Below, one piece after another: positions 33,899 through 42,734 of a stretch of 64,000 bases of DNA. Source of the DNA: Streptomyces galbus. GTDB taxonomy: Bacteria; Actinomycetota; Actinomycetes; Streptomycetales; Streptomycetaceae. The stretch is taken from the NCBI RefSeq assembly GCF_005280195.1, contig NZ_SZPR01000019.1, positions 124,001 to 188,000 on the forward strand. The letters are read 5' to 3'. Position 1 is the stretch's first letter. Each line of letters begins with the position of its first letter. The notes under the pieces are model-generated. The model made no database searches and was not told the DNA's origin. It saw nothing but the letters and a program-made list of their open reading frames with translations. The translations under genes and the position numbers were made by a program.

Positions 33899-36496
33899 TC
33901 ACTCGTCCGCCAGTTCCGCCACGCCCGTGATGCGGTGCAGGGGGTACGTGCGCACCTCGTCCGCGGTGTGGTCGTACGCCGTGACGAAGCCCCCCTCCAC
34001 CCGGACCGGGGCGATGACGCGCTGGCTGGCCGCGCCGTCGGCGTTGACGTAGCCGATCCACAGGGCCTCGCCGGTGAGGACGGCGGCCTGCACCGTCGCG
34101 AGGGTCTCGGCGGGTGAGGTGCGGGGCAGCTCGCCGGGGGCCGGCGGGGTGCCCGGCGTCTTGCGGGGGGCCGTGGAGGCCAGGTCGCCGGCCCGGATCG
34201 CGCGGACCGCGGCGCTCAGCAGCGTGGCGTCCGGGACGGGCGGGCCCTCGGGGACCGGCGCGGGGGGCGTGCGCGGCGGGGTGCGCCGGGCGTCGGCGCG
34301 GGTGATCAGCACGTCGCCCTCGGCGGACTCGGCGGCGGGCGCGTACCCGAGGGCGCGCAGGCCCTCCAGCAGCGCCGCCGGGTCGGCCTGCGCGGCCAGC
34401 ACGGTGGGCGCCAGCCGGCGCAGGCGCAGGGCGGCGGAGCGCTTGTCGGCGAGGATCTCGTTCAGCACGGCGTCGTCGTCGCAGCGCACGTACGCCGAGG
34501 CCGCGCCCACCCGCAGGTGCCCGTGGCGGCGGGCCACGTCGTCGATGAGGTAGGCCAGCGGCTGCGGCACGGGGGTGCGGGAGTGGGCGGCGAGGAAGGC
34601 GTGCAGGTCGGAGGCGCTGCGGCCGGCGTCCAGGGCGCGGCGCACCGAGGCGGGCGTGAAGCGGTAGACCGTCGCGCCGCCCTTGGACTCGACGTCGGCG
34701 AGGACGTCCAGCACGTCGGCGAGCGGCCGCTGGAGCGGGCCGGGGGCCACCGCTGTCAGGTCGGCCTGGAGCAGCACGTGGTCCAGCGGTTCGGGCAGCA
34801 GCGGGGCGAGCAGCCGGGCCGCGGCGGCGCGGGCGGCGGCCCGGGCCTGCGGATCGGAGGGCCCCGGCGGTACGGGCCCGGCGCCGGGGGTGCCGGCCGG
34901 CGCGGCCCGGTGGTGGACCGGCAGCTTGTCGCCCGGGGTGTCGGGGACGTCCGGGGAGTCCGGGGTCCGCGCGGCGTCGTCCGCCGCCTGCGGCTGCGGC
35001 GCGCCGAGCAGCGCCCGCCCGTGCGAGGACAGCGCGCCGCGGCCGGTGACGCCGAGCAGCTCGGCCTCCTGGAGCGTCCAGCGGGCCAGCCGGGACCGCA
35101 GGTCGTCCTCCTGCTGCGGCCCGCGCAGCGGACGCTCCCAGCGCAGCCGCGCCAGCACGGACTCGGGGTCGGGGGAGGTGCCCGCGGGCAGCGCGGCCAG
35201 CAGTGCCAGGACCCGGTGGCGCACCTCGGGGGCCGCCGAGCGGTCCAGGCCGGGGCCCAGCGCGGCCAGCGTGCGGTCCTTGGCGTCGCGGCCGCCGACC
35301 AGGCCGGCCGTCCGGGTCGCCGCCAGCCAGGCCCCGGCCAGCTCCGCCCACCGGTCGGCCGCGGGACGCTCCCGCCACTCGTCGTGGGTGGGCGTGGCGG
35401 CGTAGCGCTCGTCGGCCTCGCCGTCGGAGGCGATCAGGCCGGCCGCGTACGCCAGCTCGACCCAGAACGCGGCGACCGGCTCGGACACGTCGAGGGCGAC
35501 GGCCGTGCGCTTGAGGTCGCGCACGCTCAGGCCGCCGGCCCGCAGCACCGCGGGGCCGCCCTCGTCCCAGTCCTTCAGCAGCTCCTCGACGGTCGCCAGC
35601 GCGGTGTACGCCTGGCCCGCCGCCGTCGCGTCCACAGCCTGGGGAGAACTCTGCCGCGTCCCGGCCGGCTCGACCGGCGGCGGCACGGGCTGCGTCTCGC
35701 GGTGCGCGCGCCCGCCGCGCAGGTGCAGGGCGACCTCGCGGGGCAGCACCACCGTGCCCGGCGCGGTCGGCAGCAGCAGCCCCCGGTCGAGCAGCCAGCG
35801 CAGGTGGGCCGCGGGATCGGGCGTCACCTGCCCGTACGGCGGACCCCACACCAGCCGGGACAGCACCTCGCGGGCCTCGGCCGGCGCCTGGCCGAGCAGC
35901 TTCGCCATCCGCTCGCGGTCGGTGAACAGCGCCGTCAGCGCGGCCGCCGCCGACACCGCGTCGTGCGTGGACGGCAGCCCGGCCGCCGTCACCAGCTCCT
36001 GGATGCGGCCCGGCGACATGCCCGCCGTGGCCTCCTGCACGGTCGGGCCGAGCCCGGTCGGCGAGGGGTGCTGCGGGGACGGCGACAGCAGCTCGCGGGC
36101 CGTGCGCACCAGGCGCAGCCGGTCGTCGCCGCCCCACACCAGCGCCTGCTCGCGCAGGGTCCCCAGGGCGTGCGGGAGGGCGGCGGCCACCGCCGTGTCG
36201 CCGTCGTCGCCCGCCATCAGGGCGAGCAGCTCGTCGTAGGGCGCCGGGTCCCCGGCCACGGCCAGCGCCTCGGCGGTCTGCAGCGCGAACCGGTCCAGCC
36301 GCTCCAGCGCCCGCACCACGGAGGCGCGGGTGCCCGCGCGGGTGGCGAGCTGGGTCAGGTCGGTCGGCACCGGCGCGACGAGGTCGGGACGGGCGCGCAG
36401 CAGTGCCGCAAGGGAGGCGTCGTCCCGGGCGCGGAGCGCCTCCGCGAGGGACCGCGGGGCCGCCGGCCGGCCGTCCGGCTTCTCGTCGCTGCTCAT
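33899..36496 (-). CDS. XPB/Ssl2-like helicase-associated protein (Helicase_C_3 domain)
   Basis: An 865-residue protein. Residues 1-160 contain winged-helix-like repeats (SLAALLRARPDLVAPVPTDLTQLATRAGTRASVVRALERLDRFALQTAEAL). The middle is an Ala/Leu-rich helical array, and residues about 600-730 match the XPB/Ssl2 N-terminal-like Helicase_C_3 region (LLQADLTAVAPGPLQRPLADVLDVLADVESKGGATVYRFTPASVRRALDAG). The end is a WYL-like module (ETLATVQAAVLTGEALWIGYVNADG...YDHTADEVRTYPLHRITGVAEL). No Walker motifs are present, so it is not itself a helicase. TACCGT sits seven bases before ATG 36496. Proximity to XPB suggests a partner or regulator. Confidence 0.82.
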   Translation of the reverse strand: MSSDEKPDGRPAAPRSLAEALRARDDASLAALLRARPDLVAPVPTDLTQLATRAGTRASVVRALERLDRFALQTAEALAVAGDPAPYDELLALMAGDDGDTAVAAALPHALGTLREQALVWGGDDRLRLVRTARELLSPSPQHPSPTGLGPTVQEATAGMSPGRIQELVTAAGLPSTHDAVSAAAALTALFTDRERMAKLLGQAPAEAREVLSRLVWGPPYGQVTPDPAAHLRWLLDRGLLLPTAPGTVVLPREVALHLRGGRAHRETQPVPPPVEPAGTRQSSPQAVDATAAGQAYTALATVEELLKDWDEGGPAVLRAGGLSVRDLKRTAVALDVSEPVAAFWVELAYAAGLIASDGEADERYAATPTHDEWRERPAADRWAELAGAWLAATRTAGLVGGRDAKDRTLAALGPGLDRSAAPEVRHRVLALLAALPAGTSPDPESVLARLRWERPLRGPQQEDDLRSRLARWTLQEAELLGVTGRGALSSHGRALLGAPQPQAADDAARTPDSPDVPDTPGDKLPVHHRAAPAGTPGAGPVPPGPSDPQARAAARAAAARLLAPLLPEPLDHVLLQADLTAVAPGPLQRPLADVLDVLADVESKGGATVYRFTPASVRRALDAGRSASDLHAFLAAHSRTPVPQPLAYLIDDVARRHGHLRVGAASAYVRCDDDAVLNEILADKRSAALRLRRLAPTVLAAQADPAALLEGLRALGYAPAAESAEGDVLITRADARRTPPRTPPAPVPEGPPVPDATLLSAAVRAIRAGDLASTAPRKTPGTPPAPGELPRTSPAETLATVQAAVLTGEALWIGYVNADGAASQRVIAPVRVEGGFVTAYDHTADEVRTYPLHRITGVAELADE

Positions 36497-36635
36497 CCGC
36501 TCAACGGTAGCGGGTGGCGGCCCGCCCCCACCGCCCCCGCGCCCCGACGCCCGGTCCGACCGGCACCGCGCACCGCGCGCTGCGCTACCGTCGTCCCGTC
36601 CGGGTATCGGCCCACCCACGCCGGAGGGGACTGCG

Positions 36636-37703
36636 TTGGGGATCGAGAGCGACCAGGTCGTCTACGAGTACCTGAGCCGCGTCGGCGACGTGGCGCAGCA
36701 GCGGCAGTTGTCGTCGGCCACGCGCATGCGGCTCGTGTCGGACCTGCGCAACGAGATCGACCGCAGCCGCGCGCGGGCGACCGTGGACTCCCCGGCCGCG
36801 GTCCGCCGCATCATCGCCCGTCTGGGCAGCCCCGACGACGTCGTCACCGCCGCGGCCGAGGGCGGCGGCCCGGCCGTGCCGGAGCCCCCGCGCCCGGCGG
36901 TCCCGGTCCAGCGCGAGGGCGGCACGGAGCCGGCCCGGGGGCCCCGCAGGACCACGAAGCCCCGGCGGACCGAGCCGGCCACGGCGGACGGGACCGAGGA
37001 CGCGACGCCGAAGCCGGACCGGCCGAGGGGATTCCGCCGCGTCGTCCCCCGCCCGCGCCCCGCGGCCCCGGCGCCCGCCGCCCCCGCCGACGTGCCGTCC
37101 CCGCCGCACCGCGCCGGGACCCACGAGCTGGGCGACACCACCTCCGTGCCGGACTGGTGGCGGCGGGGCCCCTTCGGCCCGGCGGGACTCGACGACCACG
37201 TGCCGGGTTTCGTCGGCGGGGTGGAGATCCCGGACCTGCTCAAGCCGCCGCCCCGCAAGGAGACGGACGCGGTGGCCGAGCCACGGCCGGAGCCGGTGGC
37301 GGAGCCGCCCGCCGCGGAGGAGGCGGCCGTACGGCCCCGGCGCCGGCTGCTGCCCCTGCCCGCCCGCCGCTGGAGCAACCCGCTGCTGCTGCTCGGCGCG
37401 CTGTGCCTGGTCGCCGGCGCGGTGCTCGGCAACTGGTTCGCCCTGCTGCTCGGCTGGCTCATCGCCTACGCCTCGCGCCGGCTGACCGACACCGAGACGA
37501 AGATCGCGGTCATCTGGCTGCCGGCCACCGCGGTCGCCGCGGGACTGGCCTGGCTGTGGGGCCGCAGCGAGGGCCGCTGGGGCACCCCCATCACCGACGG
37601 CCACCTGAACGAGGCGATCACCGAGACCTGGCCCTGGGTGGTCAGGGGCGCGGCCATCGCCTCGGCCCTGTTCCTCACCTGGCGCTCCCAACGCCGCACG
37701 TAG
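36636..37703 (+). CDS. Membrane protein with HAAS-like N-terminal domain, TTG start
   Basis: A 355-residue protein. TTG 36636 is chosen because GGAGGGG (36622-36628) is seven bases upstream and the protein then begins LGIESDQVVYEYLSRVGDVAQQRQL. Residues 1-75 look like the HAAS/DUF1700 helical domain (RMRLVSDLRNEIDRSRARA...AVRRIIARLGSPDDVV), often paired with PadR regulators. A Pro/Arg-rich linker of about 170 residues follows, then three or four transmembrane helices (LLLLGALCLVAGAVLGNWFALLLGWLIAYAS, IAVIWLPATAVAAGLAWLWG). No PadR gene is adjacent. Divergent from the XPB-associated gene. Confidence 0.72.
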   Translation: MGIESDQVVYEYLSRVGDVAQQRQLSSATRMRLVSDLRNEIDRSRARATVDSPAAVRRIIARLGSPDDVVTAAAEGGGPAVPEPPRPAVPVQREGGTEPARGPRRTTKPRRTEPATADGTEDATPKPDRPRGFRRVVPRPRPAAPAPAAPADVPSPPHRAGTHELGDTTSVPDWWRRGPFGPAGLDDHVPGFVGGVEIPDLLKPPPRKETDAVAEPRPEPVAEPPAAEEAAVRPRRRLLPLPARRWSNPLLLLGALCLVAGAVLGNWFALLLGWLIAYASRRLTDTETKIAVIWLPATAVAAGLAWLWGRSEGRWGTPITDGHLNEAITETWPWVVRGAAIASALFLTWRSQRRT

Positions 37704-37737
37704 CCGCCACACCTGCGCACCGGGGACAATGGCGGGC

Positions 37738-38430
37738 ATGGTCCTCCCCTCCGCGTCCGCGTCCTCGTCCGTGCCCGCGCCCACCGTCGGGTTCGATCTC
37801 GACATGACGCTGATCGACTCCCGGCCCGGCATCCGCGCCTGTTACCTGGCGCTGGCCGAGCGGACGGGGACGTTCATCGACGCCGACCTGGCGGTCACCC
37901 GGCTCGGGCCGCCGCTCGTGGACGAGCTGCGCAACTGGTTCCCGGCGGACCGGGTGGAGGCCATGGCCGAGCTGTACCGGGAGATGTACCCGGCGTACGC
38001 CGTCGAGGCCACCCCCGCGCTGCCCGGCGCCCGCGAGGCGATCGACGCCGTGCGTGCGGCCGGCGGGCGGGCGCTCGTCGTCACCGCCAAGTACGAGCCG
38101 AACGCCAAGCTGCACCTGGCGCACCTGGGCATCGAGCCGGACGCCGTCGTGGGCGACCTGTGGGCCGAGCAGAAGGCCGAGGCGCTGCGCGAGCACGGCG
38201 CGGGCGTCTACGTCGGCGACCACCTCGGCGACATCCGCGGCGCCCGCGCGGCCGGCGCGCTGTCGGTCACCGTGGCGACCGGGCCGTACGACGCGGCGGC
38301 GCTGCGCGCGGCGGGCGCGGACGTGGTCCTGGCGGACCTCACCCGGTTCCCGGAGTGGCTGGCGGAATACCGGCGGAGCGGCCACGGCGGGAACTGCGCC
38401 CCCGGTTACCGCGAGGCGCCCCGCGCCTGA
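37738..38430 (+). CDS. HAD hydrolase, phosphoglycolate phosphatase-like
   Basis: A 230-residue HAD subfamily IA enzyme. The first motif is FDLDMTLIDSRPG, with Met in place of the usual Gly (DxDGT becomes DLDMT). Motif II is LVVTAKYEPNAKLHLAHLG and motif IV YVGDHLGDIRGARAAG. A helical cap lies between residues 30 and 90. ATG 37738 is seven bases after GACAAT; an in-frame ATG nine bases upstream would overlap that -10. The substrate is unknown. The 3' end overlaps the small membrane protein on the other strand by 25 bases. Confidence 0.85.
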   Translation: MVLPSASASSSVPAPTVGFDLDMTLIDSRPGIRACYLALAERTGTFIDADLAVTRLGPPLVDELRNWFPADRVEAMAELYREMYPAYAVEATPALPGAREAIDAVRAAGGRALVVTAKYEPNAKLHLAHLGIEPDAVVGDLWAEQKAEALREHGAGVYVGDHLGDIRGARAAGALSVTVATGPYDAAALRAAGADVVLADLTRFPEWLAEYRRSGHGGNCAPGYREAPRA

Positions 38431-38657
38431 CGGCGGCCCGCCGCGATCGCGCGCAGCACTCCCGCGGCCGCGATCAGGAAGCCGACGCCCATGAGCATGC
38501 TCAATCCGAACATGTACGTCGGAAAAGGCCGCGAACCGAAGAACAGCGGGGCCACGGTGACGAGAGTGGCCACGGCACCGGCGAAGAACACGAGGACACC
38601 GGCGCGGATCAGTCGGTCACCGGGCCCGGCGGAATTCGTTTGGGTTTTGTCACGCAC
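38406..38657 (-). CDS. Small membrane protein with two helices
   Basis: An 83-residue protein with two transmembrane helices (about residues 16-38, LIRAGVLVFFAGAVATLVTVAPLFF, and 48-68, MFGLSMLMGVGFLIAAAGVL) and a basic tail. GTG 38657 lies six bases after TACCCT, a leaderless start. It resembles small actinobacterial membrane proteins without assigned function and overlaps the HAD gene tail to tail. Confidence 0.7.
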   Translation of the reverse strand: MRDKTQTNSAGPGDRLIRAGVLVFFAGAVATLVTVAPLFFGSRPFPTYMFGLSMLMGVGFLIAAAGVLRAIAAGRRQARGASR

Positions 38658-38702
38658 CGGACCAGGGTAGTTCCCAGCGCGAAGGAACAACCGGGCGACG
38701 TC

Positions 38703-38730
38703 TTGTCACCCGCTCCCAGACCATTAGCCT
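38703..38730 (+). promoter_or_regulatory. Probable promoter of the extended cold-shock gene
   Basis: TTGTCA (38703-38708) and TAGCCT (38725-38730) are 16 bp apart, close to the vegetative consensus. The start codon is 93 bases downstream, leaving a long leader. Confidence 0.55.
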
Positions 38731-38739
38731 TGGTACCTC

Positions 38740-38759
38740 GCGGGTCGAGGGCGACCCGC
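38740..38759 (+). promoter_or_regulatory. Leader hairpin before the extended cold-shock gene
   Basis: GCGGGTC (38740-38746) pairs with GACCCGC (38753-38759). The leader also has a direct repeat TTTTCCGA at about 38780-38802. These may shape cold-dependent translation. Confidence 0.45.
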
Positions 38760-38823
38760 CGCAGTGCTGTCAAAAGCCGTTTTCCGATGCAGTTTTCCGA
38801 CGAGTACGAGGACGAGGACAGAC

Positions 38824-39207
38824 GTGCCCACCGGCAAGGTCAAGTGGTTCAACAGCGAGAAGGGCTTCGGCTTTCTCTCCCGTGACGACGGCGGTGACGT
38901 CTTCGTCCATTCCTCGGTCCTCCCCGCCGGCGTGGAGGCACTGAAGCCGGGACAGCGCGTGGAGTTCGGCGTCGTCGCCGGACAACGCGGCGACCAGGCC
39001 CTTTCGGTGACCATCCTCGACCCGACCCCGTCGGTCGCGGCGGCCCAGCGCAAGAAGCCCGACGAGTTGGCCTCCATCGTCCAGGATTTGACGACCCTCC
39101 TCGAGAACATCACGCCGATGCTCGAGAAGGGCCGTTATCCCGACCGGGTCTCCGGCAAGAAGATCGCCGGTCTGCTGCGCGCGGTCGCCGACCAACTCGA
39201 CGTCTGA
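38824..39207 (+). CDS. Cold-shock domain protein with C-terminal extension
   Basis: A 127-residue protein. Residues 1-66 are a full cold-shock domain (GKVKWFNSEKGFGFLSRDDGGDVFVHSSVL with RNP1 GFGFL and RNP2 VFVHS). Residues 67-127 are an extension, helical at the end (PDELASIVQDLTTLLENITPMLEKGRYPDRVSGKKIAGLLRAVADQLDV). The extension is typical of an actinobacterial CspB-like group and may add dimer or partner contacts. GTG 38824 follows GAGGACGAGGACA. It differs clearly from the 67-residue csp at 12119. Confidence 0.92.
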   Translation: MPTGKVKWFNSEKGFGFLSRDDGGDVFVHSSVLPAGVEALKPGQRVEFGVVAGQRGDQALSVTILDPTPSVAAAQRKKPDELASIVQDLTTLLENITPMLEKGRYPDRVSGKKIAGLLRAVADQLDV

Positions 39208-39217
39208 CGCGCTGCGC

Positions 39218-40084
39218 TCAGGGGAATTCCAGCGCGTCCGGGCCGAGGGGCGGCACCAGTCCCTCGGCCGCCGCGCGTGTGAGCAGCCCGCGGATCGCCG
39301 CGTGGCCGTCGTCGCCCAGGTCGGCGGTGAACTCGTTGACGTACAGCCCGATGTGCTGGTCCGCGACGGCCGGGTCCATCTCCTGGGCGTGCTCCATGAC
39401 GTAGGGCCGGGACACCTCGGGGTCGTCCCAGGCGGCCCGGACCGAGGCGCGCACCGCGTCGGCGAGCCGGGTCAGGGTGTCCGCGCCCAGCGACCGCTTG
39501 GCGATGATCGCGCCGAGCGGGATCGGCAGCCCGGTGGTGTCCTCCCAGTACTCGCCCAGGTCCGCGAGCCGGTGCAACCCGTAGGTCTGGTACGTGAAGC
39601 GGGCCTCGTGGATCACCAGGCCCGCGTCGACCTTCCCGTCCCGCACGGCCGGCATGATCTCGTGGAACGGCATGACGACGATCTCGCCGACCCCGCCGGG
39701 CACGGTGTCCGCCGCCCACAGCCGGAACAGCAGGTACGCCGTGGACCGCTCCGAGGGCACGGCGACGGTCCGGCCCGTCAGCTCCGCCCCGCCGGCGGTC
39801 CCCGCCTCCCGGGTCAGCACCAGCGGCCCGCAGCCCCGGCCCAGCGCGCCCCCGCAGGGCAGCAGGGCGTACTCGCCGAGGACGTAGGGCAGCACGGCGT
39901 ACGACACCTTCAGCACGTCGAACTCGCCGCGCTCGGCCATGCCGTTGGTGACGTCGATGTCGGCGAACGTCACGTCCAGCGCGGGCGCGCCGGGGACGCG
40001 GCCGTGGGCGAGGGCGTCGAAGACGAAGGTGTCGTTGGGGCAGGGGGAGTAGGCGATCCGCAGCGGGTCACCGGTCGTCGTCAT
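39218..40084 (-). CDS. mqnD: 1,4-dihydroxy-6-naphthoate synthase (futalosine menaquinone pathway)
   Basis: A 288-residue periplasmic-binding-fold enzyme. The MqnD signatures are RIAYSPCPNDTFVFDALAHG, DVTFADIDVTNGMAERGEFDVLKVSYAV, GRGCGPLVLTR and LGAIIAKRSL. It converts cyclic dehypoxanthinylfutalosine to 1,4-dihydroxy-6-naphthoate. ATG 40084 lies inside the end of mqnB (17-base overlap), so the two are translationally coupled. Only these two steps are here; mqnA, mqnC and mqnE must be elsewhere. Confidence 0.95.
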   Translation of the reverse strand: MTTTGDPLRIAYSPCPNDTFVFDALAHGRVPGAPALDVTFADIDVTNGMAERGEFDVLKVSYAVLPYVLGEYALLPCGGALGRGCGPLVLTREAGTAGGAELTGRTVAVPSERSTAYLLFRLWAADTVPGGVGEIVVMPFHEIMPAVRDGKVDAGLVIHEARFTYQTYGLHRLADLGEYWEDTTGLPIPLGAIIAKRSLGADTLTRLADAVRASVRAAWDDPEVSRPYVMEHAQEMDPAVADQHIGLYVNEFTADLGDDGHAAIRGLLTRAAAEGLVPPLGPDALEFP

Positions 40085-40751
40085 GGTGTCTCCAACTCTC
40101 CAGGACGGGCACGAGCTTCCCGAAGCCCTCGGTCAGAGCCGCGAGGGCGTCGGCGATGCGCCAGGCGGCGCGGTCGCGCGGTCCCACGGGGTTGGAGACC
40201 GCACGGACCTCCAGCACGGGCACGCCGTGCAGGGCGGCGGCCTCGGCGACGCCGAAGCCCTCCATGGCCTCGGCGAGCGCGTCCGGGTGGCGGGCCCGCA
40301 GGGCGGCGGCCCGGTCGGCGGTGCCGGTGACCGTGGACACGGTCAGCAGGGTGCCGGCGCGCGCCCCCGTGGCGGCCGCGGCCTGCCGCACGAGCGCGGC
40401 GGGCGGGCGGTGGGTGACGGTCCCGAAGCCGAGTTCGGTGACCGGGAGGAAACCGTCGGCGGTCTCGGCGCCGAGGTCGGCGACGGTGATCGCGTCGGCG
40501 ACCACGAGCGAGCCCACCGGCGCGGCGGGCAGGAAGCCGCCGCCGATCCCGGCGCTGACGACGAGGTCGTACGGGGTGCCGTCACGGGCGGCACCGGCCA
40601 GGGCGGTGGCGGTGGTGGCGGCGGCGCGGGCGGACCCCACGCCGGCGGCCACCGGGTCGACGACGAGGCCGCCCGGCGCACCGCGCCCGGTCCCTACGGC
40701 GTCCAGCGCCGCGGCCACCGCGTCCCGCTCCACGGGGACGGCGGTGGCCAC
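40068..40751 (-). CDS. mqnB: Futalosine hydrolase
   Basis: About 227 residues of a nucleoside-phosphorylase-fold hydrolase that removes hypoxanthine from futalosine. It has VVSAGIGGGFLPAAPVGSLVVADAI, the AEAMEGFGVAEAAALHGVPVLEVRAVSNPVGPRDRAAW purine-site signature, and overlaps mqnD. The start is uncertain: GTG 40751 gives VATAVPVERDAV, the normal family N-terminus, but has no ribosome site. A CTG 30-40 bases upstream follows GAAGGAAGG at the end of the lipoprotein gene. Either way it appears coupled to its neighbours. Confidence 0.9.
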   Translation of the reverse strand: MATAVPVERDAVAAALDAVGTGRGAPGGLVVDPVAAGVGSARAAATTATALAGAARDGTPYDLVVSAGIGGGFLPAAPVGSLVVADAITVADLGAETADGFLPVTELGFGTVTHRPPAALVRQAAAATGARAGTLLTVSTVTGTADRAAALRARHPDALAEAMEGFGVAEAAALHGVPVLEVRAVSNPVGPRDRAAWRIADALAALTEGFGKLVPVLESWRHHDDDR

Positions 40752-40780
40752 CAGGACCCGGCCCGGCCCGGCCGCGACGA

Positions 40781-41269
40781 TCAGCCTTCCTTCTTCAGCT
40801 TGAACGACCACAGCCCGGTGACGGACTGGCTGTCCTTCTTGCCGTCGGACGCCTTGATGGAGACCAGTGTGGAGTCGCCCTGGGCGCCGTACTGGGCGTT
40901 GAAGAAGACGCTGCCCGGGATGGTGCGGTACGTCTTGGTGCTCTCGTCGGTCAGCGGCTGACCGTTCATCAGGATCGTCCAGCGCTTGTCGGCGATGTCG
41001 GGGTCGACGCCGAAGCGCACGGTCGCGTCCGGGTCCACGGAGATCGACTTGATGTCCGTGTCCTTCAGGCACTTGGTCAGCTCCGCGGCCTTCAGGGTGT
41101 CGCCCTGACCACCGCAGGTGGCCTCAGCGCTGACCGAGGAACGGCCCACGGTGATCGTGGACAGCGGGGTCGGCTTGTCGCAGGCCGACAGGACGAGCAG
41201 TCCGGCGGAAACGGCGCCGGCGGCGGCGACGGCGCGGCGGCGTCGCACAGCAGCGGATTGCAGGGTCAT
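40781..41269 (-). CDS. DUF2771-type lipoprotein
   Basis: A 162-residue lipoprotein: RRRR basic start, hydrophobic core, lipobox LSAC with Cys30. The mature part (TITVGRSSVSAEATCGGQG...DIKSISVDPDATVRFGVDPDIADKRWTILMNGQPLTDES) matches the actinobacterial DUF2771 pattern and has a Cys pair that may be oxidised. ATG 41269 follows TAGCCT by six bases, so leaderless. It ends 30 bases before mqnB and probably shares a transcript with mqnB-mqnD, but a direct role in menaquinone synthesis is not evident. Confidence 0.8.
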   Translation of the reverse strand: MTLQSAAVRRRRAVAAAGAVSAGLLVLSACDKPTPLSTITVGRSSVSAEATCGGQGDTLKAAELTKCLKDTDIKSISVDPDATVRFGVDPDIADKRWTILMNGQPLTDESTKTYRTIPGSVFFNAQYGAQGDSTLVSIKASDGKKDSQSVTGLWSFKLKKEG

Positions 41270-41330
41270 GCCCGAAGGCTATCGGGCACGCCCGGCGCTC
41301 CCCCTACGAGGGGTACGGCGTCGCTGTGGG

Positions 41331-42734
41331 TTACGCCACGCGGGTCCGCGACGCCCCGCCGTGGCGTGCCGAGCTCAGCAGGCCCCGTACCGTCGTCACC
41401 CATCCGAGGGCGAGCACCGCGGCGGCCACCGACAGGCCCAGCGCGCCGTTCAGCGGCATGGCGATGCCGACGGCGCCGCCGAACACCCAGGACATCTGCA
41501 GCAGCGTCTCGGAGCGGGCGAACGCCGACGTGCGCACCAGCTCCGGCACGTCCCGCTGGAGCAGCGCGTCCAGGGACAGCTTGGCCAGTGCCTGCGAGAA
41601 CCCGGCGACCGCGGTGAGGCAGGCCACCAGGAACGCCCCGAAGAACGCCGCCGCCACGACCGCCGCGCCCAGCACCACCGCGACCACCGTCACGATGATC
41701 AGCTCGGGGGCCCGGGAGCGCAGCCACGCCCCCACCGACGTGCCGAGCGCGTTGCCGAGGCCCGCGGCGACCGCCACCATCCCCAGCGACACGGCCGCGC
41801 TCTGCCCGGTCAGCGGGTGCTCGCGCAGCAGGAACGCCAGGAAGAACGTCAGGAAGCCGGACAGCCAGCGCAGCGCCGCGTTGGCGCCCAGGCCGTGGGT
41901 CACGCCTATCCCGACCGTCCTCAGGCCCGGCCGCTTCGCGGTCCGCCGCCGCGGGCCGTGCACGTGCTGCTCGTCCGAGGCGAGCAGGGCGGTGTCCTCG
42001 CCCTTGGCCGAGTCGACCTTCCCCGGCAGCGAGAACGACAGGAACATGCCCGCCACGAAGATCGCGAACGCGCCGAACAGCGGCCAGCGCGCCCCGACCG
42101 CCTGGAGCCCCGCCCCGATCGGCGCGGCCACGCCGGTGGCGAGCAGCCCGCCCAGGGTGACCCGTGAGTTCGCCTTCACCAGGGAGAACCCGGGTGGCAG
42201 CAGCCGCGGCACGACCGCGCTCCTGACCACGCCGTACGCCTTGGAGGCGACCAGCACCCCGAGCGCGGCCGGGTACAGCTCGAGGCTGCCGGTGACCACC
42301 GCCCCGGACAGCACCAGCGCCAGCAGGGCCCGGGCCAGCATCGCCCCGGCCATCGCGGCGCGCCGGCCGTGCGGCAGCTTGTCCAGGAGGGGGCCGATGA
42401 CCGGGGCGAGGAGCGTGAACGGGGCCATGGTGATCGCCAGGTACAGCGCGACCCGGCCCCGGGCCTCGTCGGTCGGCACCGAGAAGAACACGGTGGAGGC
42501 GAGCGCGACGGTGATCATGACGTCGCCCGCGCCGTTCACCGCGTGCAGCTCGATCAGCTTGCCGAGTCCCGACTCGCCCGCGCCGTGCGCGTGCGTCGCC
42601 TTGCGGATTCCCCGGGCGGTTCCGGTCACGGGGAAGTGCAGGGCACGCCCGACCGCGCGGACGGACCCGCCGAACCGGCCCGAACCGCCCCGCCGTACTC
42701 CGGCCGTGCCCGGAGGTGTCTTCGCGGCTGCCAC
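41331..42734 (-). CDS. MFS transporter
   Basis: A 467-residue protein with about 12 helices after a 60-residue basic cytoplasmic N-terminus (RGIRKATHAHGAGESGLGKLIELHAVNGAGDVMITVALASTVFF). Motif A-like GPLLDKLPHGRRAAM sits in the first loop, and a long hydrophilic loop (about residues 225-260, LASDEQHVHGPRRRTAKRPG) separates the halves. The substrate is unknown. GTG 42734 lies six bases after CACTAT; the frame is open to 43076 but that region belongs to the divergent DUF3027 promoter. It is divergent from DUF3027. Confidence 0.83.
   Translation of the reverse strand: MAAAKTPPGTAGVRRGGSGRFGGSVRAVGRALHFPVTGTARGIRKATHAHGAGESGLGKLIELHAVNGAGDVMITVALASTVFFSVPTDEARGRVALYLAITMAPFTLLAPVIGPLLDKLPHGRRAAMAGAMLARALLALVLSGAVVTGSLELYPAALGVLVASKAYGVVRSAVVPRLLPPGFSLVKANSRVTLGGLLATGVAAPIGAGLQAVGARWPLFGAFAIFVAGMFLSFSLPGKVDSAKGEDTALLASDEQHVHGPRRRTAKRPGLRTVGIGVTHGLGANAALRWLSGFLTFFLAFLLREHPLTGQSAAVSLGMVAVAAGLGNALGTSVGAWLRSRAPELIIVTVVAVVLGAAVVAAAFFGAFLVACLTAVAGFSQALAKLSLDALLQRDVPELVRTSAFARSETLLQMSWVFGGAVGIAMPLNGALGLSVAAAVLALGWVTTVRGLLSSARHGGASRTRVA

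Noticed and set aside
34517..37807. Plus-strand open frame of 1096 codons
   Set aside because: It runs antisense to the XPB-associated gene and then through the membrane protein gene in another frame; no domain is present.
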